Assembly: GCA_025355245.1 (NCBI GenBank)
Contig: JANXZZ010000037.1
Span: forward strand, 1-64,000
Direction of reading: 5' to 3'
DNA: 64,000 nucleotides
Origin: Pseudomonadota bacterium
GTDB lineage: Bacteria; Pseudomonadota; Gammaproteobacteria; Steroidobacterales; Steroidobacteraceae
A program made the translations under genes and the position numbers. Below are positions 61,301 through 64,000 of the stretch, one piece after another. Every line of letters begins with the position of its first letter. The stretch's first letter is position 1. Below the pieces are notes generated by a model, which saw only the letters and a list, made by a program, of their open reading frames with translations, made no database searches and was not told where the DNA came from.

Positions 61301-62913
61301 GATTGCGGGTCGAGCGGATCGGTCAGCCAACCGTGCTCCGCCGCCTGCTCGACGACGAGCTGCGCGAGTTCCGAGGGCGCCACCTCCCGGTCACCCGCGC
61401 GCACGTGCGTCAGCTGCTTCTCGGCAAGCGCACTTATCTTCTGGTCGAGTGCGGCGACGGCCTCGTGGAGCCGGGCGAGCCGCGCCTCGTGGCCGGCGAT
61501 TTCCTGTTCGAGCGCTGCCGGCTTGAGCGCGCTGATGCGCTCGGCAATCGTCTGCACGGCGTGCCCGAACTGCTTAAGGCCGTCGCGCTCGCTCGAGAGG
61601 AGCGCGACCGTCAGCGAGCGTACTTCCTCCGGGATCTTCTCCTGAAGGACCGCCAGCGCCGATTCGCCTTTGGAGGTAACGAGAACGCGCTTGCCGAGCG
61701 CCAGAAAATGACAGATCACATTCGCGATCGTGTGGGTCTTGCCGGTGCCGGGTGGTCCCTGCACGACGACGCCGTCGCGCGTCTCGAGCTGCTCGATGAT
61801 CGACACCTGCTCGTCGTTGTAGGGCAGCGGGAAATAGAGCTCTTGCACGCCGGCGCCGGCGGCCGACGAGGACAGACCGCGGAACTGCACGCTCTGGTGA
61901 TCGTCCACCGACTCGCTGCCCGGGACGACGAAGCTCGCAAGCGCGGCCGGCAGCTCCGGAAGCGTCGCCAGGTGGATCTTCAGGCGTTCGATATCCTCGA
62001 GCAGCACGTGCTCGGAGCGGCGTCGCGCAAACAAGACCCAGCTGTCCGTGACGAGGACGTGTTCGCCCGGGTCCGGAAGCCGGTCAGCGTGGGTCCCCTC
62101 GAGGAAGCGGCCGTTGGCATCGAGGTGCCCGACGGCCGCCCGCAGCACCGGGGTCGTGCTCGCTGAGTCGAATGGCGACGGGCGATTGGTCGCCGACGGC
62201 AAATACTGGTTCCAGAACGCCTGCAGCGCGGCGACGCCGGGGTTCTGGAGCTCTGCGTACGCATCGAGCTCGATGACCGGATCAACGTTGCGCGGCCGGA
62301 CGGCGAGTTCGAAGGTCTGCTCGTTGAGCGAGATCTCGCAGGCCTGGGTGATGAGCGGGAACTTGACCACCGTGCCGTCACCGGGCGGCTTCCAGAGGGA
62401 AACGCCCATCCCCCAGACGAGCTCGAGCGGCATCTCCACCCCGCCTGTCGCGAGGACCTGGTGGAGCGCGAACAGCCTGTTGTAGAGCGCGATCGCCTTG
62501 CGCCGCGGGCGTTCGGCGACGGCCCAGGGCATCCATTGTTGCTCGAGGTAGGTCGCGAAGACCTTCTTGACGCCTGGAAAGCCGAAGAGGGTGAGCCGCG
62601 TCTCGCCGCTCGGGCCCGCGCGCACGACTTCGTCGCGCAACGTCGGCTCCTTGTCGGCGGTGTGCGAGAGTTCGATCCACGGCTCGAGCGAAGCGGTGGG
62701 TTCCGGCGGCGAGATGGGGCCGAGGCGCGGGAGGCTGAGCCAGACGTCGTCACCGTCGTGGAGCTGATTGTACGTGAGGCCGGGGAGCTCGCCGATTTCC
62801 ACCTCGAAAGCGTGGAAGAATTCGCCCGGCACCGTGAACGCCGCGGACTTGCGGAGCTTCTCGACCTGCTCGATGTACGAAAACAGCGAAACGAGCCCGT
62901 TCGCGGGATCCAT
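58381..62913 (-). CDS. Large SF1 helicase with C-terminal PD-(D/E)XK (Vsr/DUF559-like) nuclease domain
   Basis: 1510 residues from ATG 62913. The N-terminal ~340 residues are a family-specific domain (VEMPLELVWGMGVSLWK, FELAVRPRN). Helicase motifs: Walker A GPPGTGKTHTIANV near residue 385, a ~600-residue insertion with coiled-coil-like segments, motif II VVIDEASQSDLW near 1070, motif III LLIVGDHKQVSPS, motif V/VI SFQGRERAIMLL and FNVAASRACDRMYLF. These are Upf1/Dna2-type. After ~1340, DFERAIYDALVARGYRVRPQV, quoted in part, starts a Vsr/DUF559-like nuclease with FRIDFVVEG and LAIECDGD (the D...ExK-like acid residues; the Lys is not evident). Helicase-nuclease giants of this kind are common anti-phage proteins, but a repair role is possible. 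Confidence 0.85.
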   Translation of the reverse strand: MDPANGLVSLFSYIEQVEKLRKSAAFTVPGEFFHAFEVEIGELPGLTYNQLHDGDDVWLSLPRLGPISPPEPTASLEPWIELSHTADKEPTLRDEVVRAGPSGETRLTLFGFPGVKKVFATYLEQQWMPWAVAERPRRKAIALYNRLFALHQVLATGGVEMPLELVWGMGVSLWKPPGDGTVVKFPLITQACEISLNEQTFELAVRPRNVDPVIELDAYAELQNPGVAALQAFWNQYLPSATNRPSPFDSASTTPVLRAAVGHLDANGRFLEGTHADRLPDPGEHVLVTDSWVLFARRRSEHVLLEDIERLKIHLATLPELPAALASFVVPGSESVDDHQSVQFRGLSSSAAGAGVQELYFPLPYNDEQVSIIEQLETRDGVVVQGPPGTGKTHTIANVICHFLALGKRVLVTSKGESALAVLQEKIPEEVRSLTVALLSSERDGLKQFGHAVQTIAERISALKPAALEQEIAGHEARLARLHEAVAALDQKISALAEKQLTHVRAGDREVAPSELAQLVVEQAAEHGWLTDPLDPQSQRLPAITAADFAQLRDARMRLGADLVYLNDSLPVIESLPTEAALLVLHRDLLQAHHIETLIGSGAVLPLIDGTPATLERAAKLRELLRRGDALRADIQKDPFAWADRLRVRFEAREDPLARGLITAARSIAVEELARRARLARAVEAPTNAELQRDVVDAVQRLAEGKFGFLMPIGKREARACLDAVTVAGMKPEGAEDWRRVADELEHRIKARKLLASWNAMIRECGLDPVKETGPTGFRSLVARAEHVLKVHELVTRIEAPIRTEIPAVFSARALEDSSDHDGSRRQAVAESLASHLDKGQLTYASGQVREALVKLEGMGGAVVDALWTFLTTAIGKAGTTDAALTAQWRNLLAELRRVSDLGPLLATVERVAAAVEASGAAGWAKNLRTLPATAIDDPLTPPTWLDAWRWRVAAMQLGSLEGHDTLKQLFLKRKSAEGDLARIYRALISDRAWLAVHRNSPARVRQALQEYVNAMQAIGAGTGIRAIRHRQVARAAMQRAYRAVPCWILPHWRVSETLPSEIGLFDLVVIDEASQSDLWALPALVRGKKLLIVGDHKQVSPSAVGIAEQKIKELSRRFLKNQPHGSQMTPDRSIYDLARVVFAGNSIMLREHFRSVPAIIEYSNREFYGGAIRPLRIARSSERLDPPLIDVLVEGASRVGDVNEGEARAIAREVEAIIADPAMADRSIGIVTLLGHDQAQLIDKLIRRRISPRDIVARRISTGAPPSFQGRERAIMLLSMVLAKNDRAIGNRLEISQRFNVAASRACDRMYLFRSIEESDVGADTLNARLIRHFREPFRLDAATEGAPRDLCESDFERAIYDALVARGYRVRPQVRIAAFRIDFVVEGAHDRRLAIECDGDRRQGPPQWFADMARQRVLERAGWTFWRCFASSFWLRRENVLDDLFGMLERLGIEPIGAAPADDGQWTARRVVQAEVRASAPPDVAEPAPAPEAATPRTKASRRSRPRR

Positions 62914-63267
62914 TAGCGGGCGATCCGCCAGATCAGGCGCGAACCCTGCGGCGGCGGCGTCCTGCTGCGCACGCCCGCGTCGCGGGCCGCGGTCAGAAAA
63001 CGTACGGCGTCGGTCAATCGCACCATGAGTCGAGGCGTCCCTTCCTCGTCGGCATTGTAGAGGTATTGGTCAGGTGCGCCCGCACCCTTGGCGCGCAGCG
63101 ATGCCGCAGCCTCGACGTGTCGCGTGCGTTAGCCACCGTGGACACGAATTTCACACTAATTCAAAAAGTTGCGGGCGCATCGAGGCCAATATACTGCATG
63201 ACCGCGCGCCGCGGCGAGCGCCGTCGGCGGGAGCGGCCCGAGCCGCTGGCGGGCTCGCCGACGACCG
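62914..63267. other. Stretch without a clear gene upstream of the helicase
   Basis: About 350 bases. On the minus strand a frame from ~63130 to 62914 has strong third-position G/C and reads in part QYLYNADEEGTPRLMVRLTD and RLIWRIA, which looks protein-like, but it has no early start codon and does not stop before entering the helicase gene. It may be the end of a decayed or frame-shifted small gene. The rest, 63131-63267, contains a short AT-richer patch near 63150-63170 and probably the promoter of the helicase. Confidence 0.35.
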
Positions 63268-64000
63268 CTAATTGACGGGACCTACGTTGAACGTGAATTG
63301 ACCGGTCTCGAACTTGTCCACGTACTCGCCCCGGAAGACGCCGTTCGCAATTCGGCCGCGCATGGTCACCTGTGTGCTCGTGGTGCCATCGGCGTACTTC
63401 AGCTGGATTAGGCCGAATTTCTTCCCGAGCTGCGTGAAGCCTGTACCGGAAACGTTGTTCGGGTTTGAGAGGTTCAAGCTGCCGCGAAGTCGCGCGCCGT
63501 TCTCGCCCACGTAGGAGAAGCTTCCGTCTCTCATCAGGGAGAAGTTGCCGGGCAGGTTGGCGCCTGGAACCAAGGTACTCGTGATGACGCCGTTGAAGGA
63601 TCCGGACGTGCCCGTGGCGCTGCCGGGCGACGGTGCCGCGGTTGCCGTCGCCTGCGGAAACTGCCCGTCGTTCGCTGCGGCCGCGGGCGGCGCGTCCGCC
63701 GGGCGCGACGCCGCGGTTGCGGCACGCGTGAGTTTTCGCGACATCAGCGAAGCTTCGGCGGCGTGAACTCCCTTCGGAAACTGTGTGCGATAGTCGGTGA
63801 AGTCGGCTGGGTCGGTGCTGTCCTTGATGCGATCCCAGAACGACTGGTCGAGCTCCGCCGCCGATTCCACGTGGATCGTCGCGGGCAGTTGCACGGGGCC
63901 GCTCGGGGTCGCCTCGACATGGGCGGCGGAATCGGGCGGCCCGGCCGCGCCGGGCCGGAAAAAGAATTCGCCGATCGTCTGGTCGTAGAGTGCCGGCACC
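63268..64000 (-). CDS. C-terminal part of a protein with caspase-family-like tail (5' end outside window)
   Basis: At least 243 codons; the frame is still open at the right edge, so the beginning is missing. Residues near the visible start read DQTIGEFFFRPG and SFWDRIKDSTDPADF, followed by YRTQFPKGVHAAEASL; this text (FW..I..S.DPADF..Y..QFP.G) is familiar from C-terminal regions of caspase-like (peptidase C14) proteins of Proteobacteria. After a Pro/Ala-rich linker, ~100 residues (SFNGVITSTLVPGANLPGN onward) form a beta-rich domain of unknown type ending TFNVGPVN. No catalytic His or Cys is in the window, so the assignment rests on the tail only. Confidence 0.45.
   Translation of the reverse strand, partial: VPALYDQTIGEFFFRPGAAGPPDSAAHVEATPSGPVQLPATIHVESAAELDQSFWDRIKDSTDPADFTDYRTQFPKGVHAAEASLMSRKLTRAATAASRPADAPPAAAANDGQFPQATATAAPSPGSATGTSGSFNGVITSTLVPGANLPGNFSLMRDGSFSYVGENGARLRGSLNLSNPNNVSGTGFTQLGKKFGLIQLKYADGTTSTQVTMRGRIANGVFRGEYVDKFETGQFTFNVGPVN

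Noticed and set aside
1..64000. tRNA, rRNA, CRISPR and insertion sequences
   Set aside because: I looked for T-loop motifs, regularly spaced repeats, transposase motifs and terminal inverted repeats and found none convincing. A covariance or repeat search would settle it.

Overview
The window is a GC-rich chromosomal segment of a Gram-negative bacterium. Genes are dense, third codon positions are almost always G or C, and GTG/TTG starts are common. Two TonB-dependent receptors, an OprB-like porin, lipoprotein signals, a cobalamin riboswitch before btuB and a c-di-GMP-I (GEMM) riboswitch fit a Proteobacterium, most likely a gammaproteobacterium of the Steroidobacter/Nevskia kind. The phylum-level call is fairly safe; the finer placement is inference. 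I see no tRNA, rRNA, CRISPR array or insertion sequence.

1-8.4 kb: two large membrane sensors on the minus strand. One is an unusual tandem MASE1-PAS protein with a crippled kinase core that runs off the left edge. The other is a four-PAS hybrid histidine kinase. A GFA-type zinc enzyme follows. 8.5-16.5 kb: two overlapping SDR genes, a TonB-dependent receptor, an orphan ParA ATPase, a membrane GGDEF-EAL protein and a YkoF-like protein. 17.0-18.4 kb: a near-complete c-di-GMP riboswitch with its own promoter precedes a two-SPOR-domain protein, only about 1.1 kb from the GGDEF-EAL gene.

18.4-26.5 kb: a minus-strand operon (HD protein, acyl-CoA ligase, Baeyer-Villiger-type monooxygenase, alpha/beta hydrolase, lipocalin-like protein) that reads as a ketone-to-ester-to-acid route, followed by a GST and a secreted amidohydrolase. 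26.7-33.6 kb: a membrane histidine kinase sharing its input domain with the GGDEF-EAL protein, then a tight run that looks like a phosphonate pathway. It comprises an OPA-family transporter, a TmpA-like 2OG dioxygenase, a TmpB/PhnZ-like HD oxygenase with every metal ligand kept, a phosphoethanolamine-methyltransferase-like enzyme and murI. This is the most interesting candidate system in the window.

33.6-46.9 kb: an AT-rich patch with a tiny membrane protein; an RcnR/FrmR-family regulator with the nickel/cobalt ligand set, divergent from an OprB-like porin across a G-tract operator; an Fe-S protein; small membrane proteins; an SRPBCC-MarR pair under a perfect palindrome; a cupin; a PLP decarboxylase; an M48 protease; an orphan ModA; a catalase with an OxyR-like site; and folE. 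47-56.8 kb: a B12 riboswitch and btuB, then a nickel/cobalt importer and an RcnA/NicO-type exporter head-to-tail, and a TPR / truncated HupE / DUF4331 cluster ending in a strong terminator. With the RcnR-like regulator, much of the right half concerns nickel, cobalt and cobalamin.

56.9-64 kb: an AbrB-Doc toxin-antitoxin pair, a VOC gene remnant, a YCII protein, a 1510-residue SF1 helicase with a C-terminal nuclease domain, and the C-terminal part of a protein resembling caspase-family tails. This end has the look of a small defence island.
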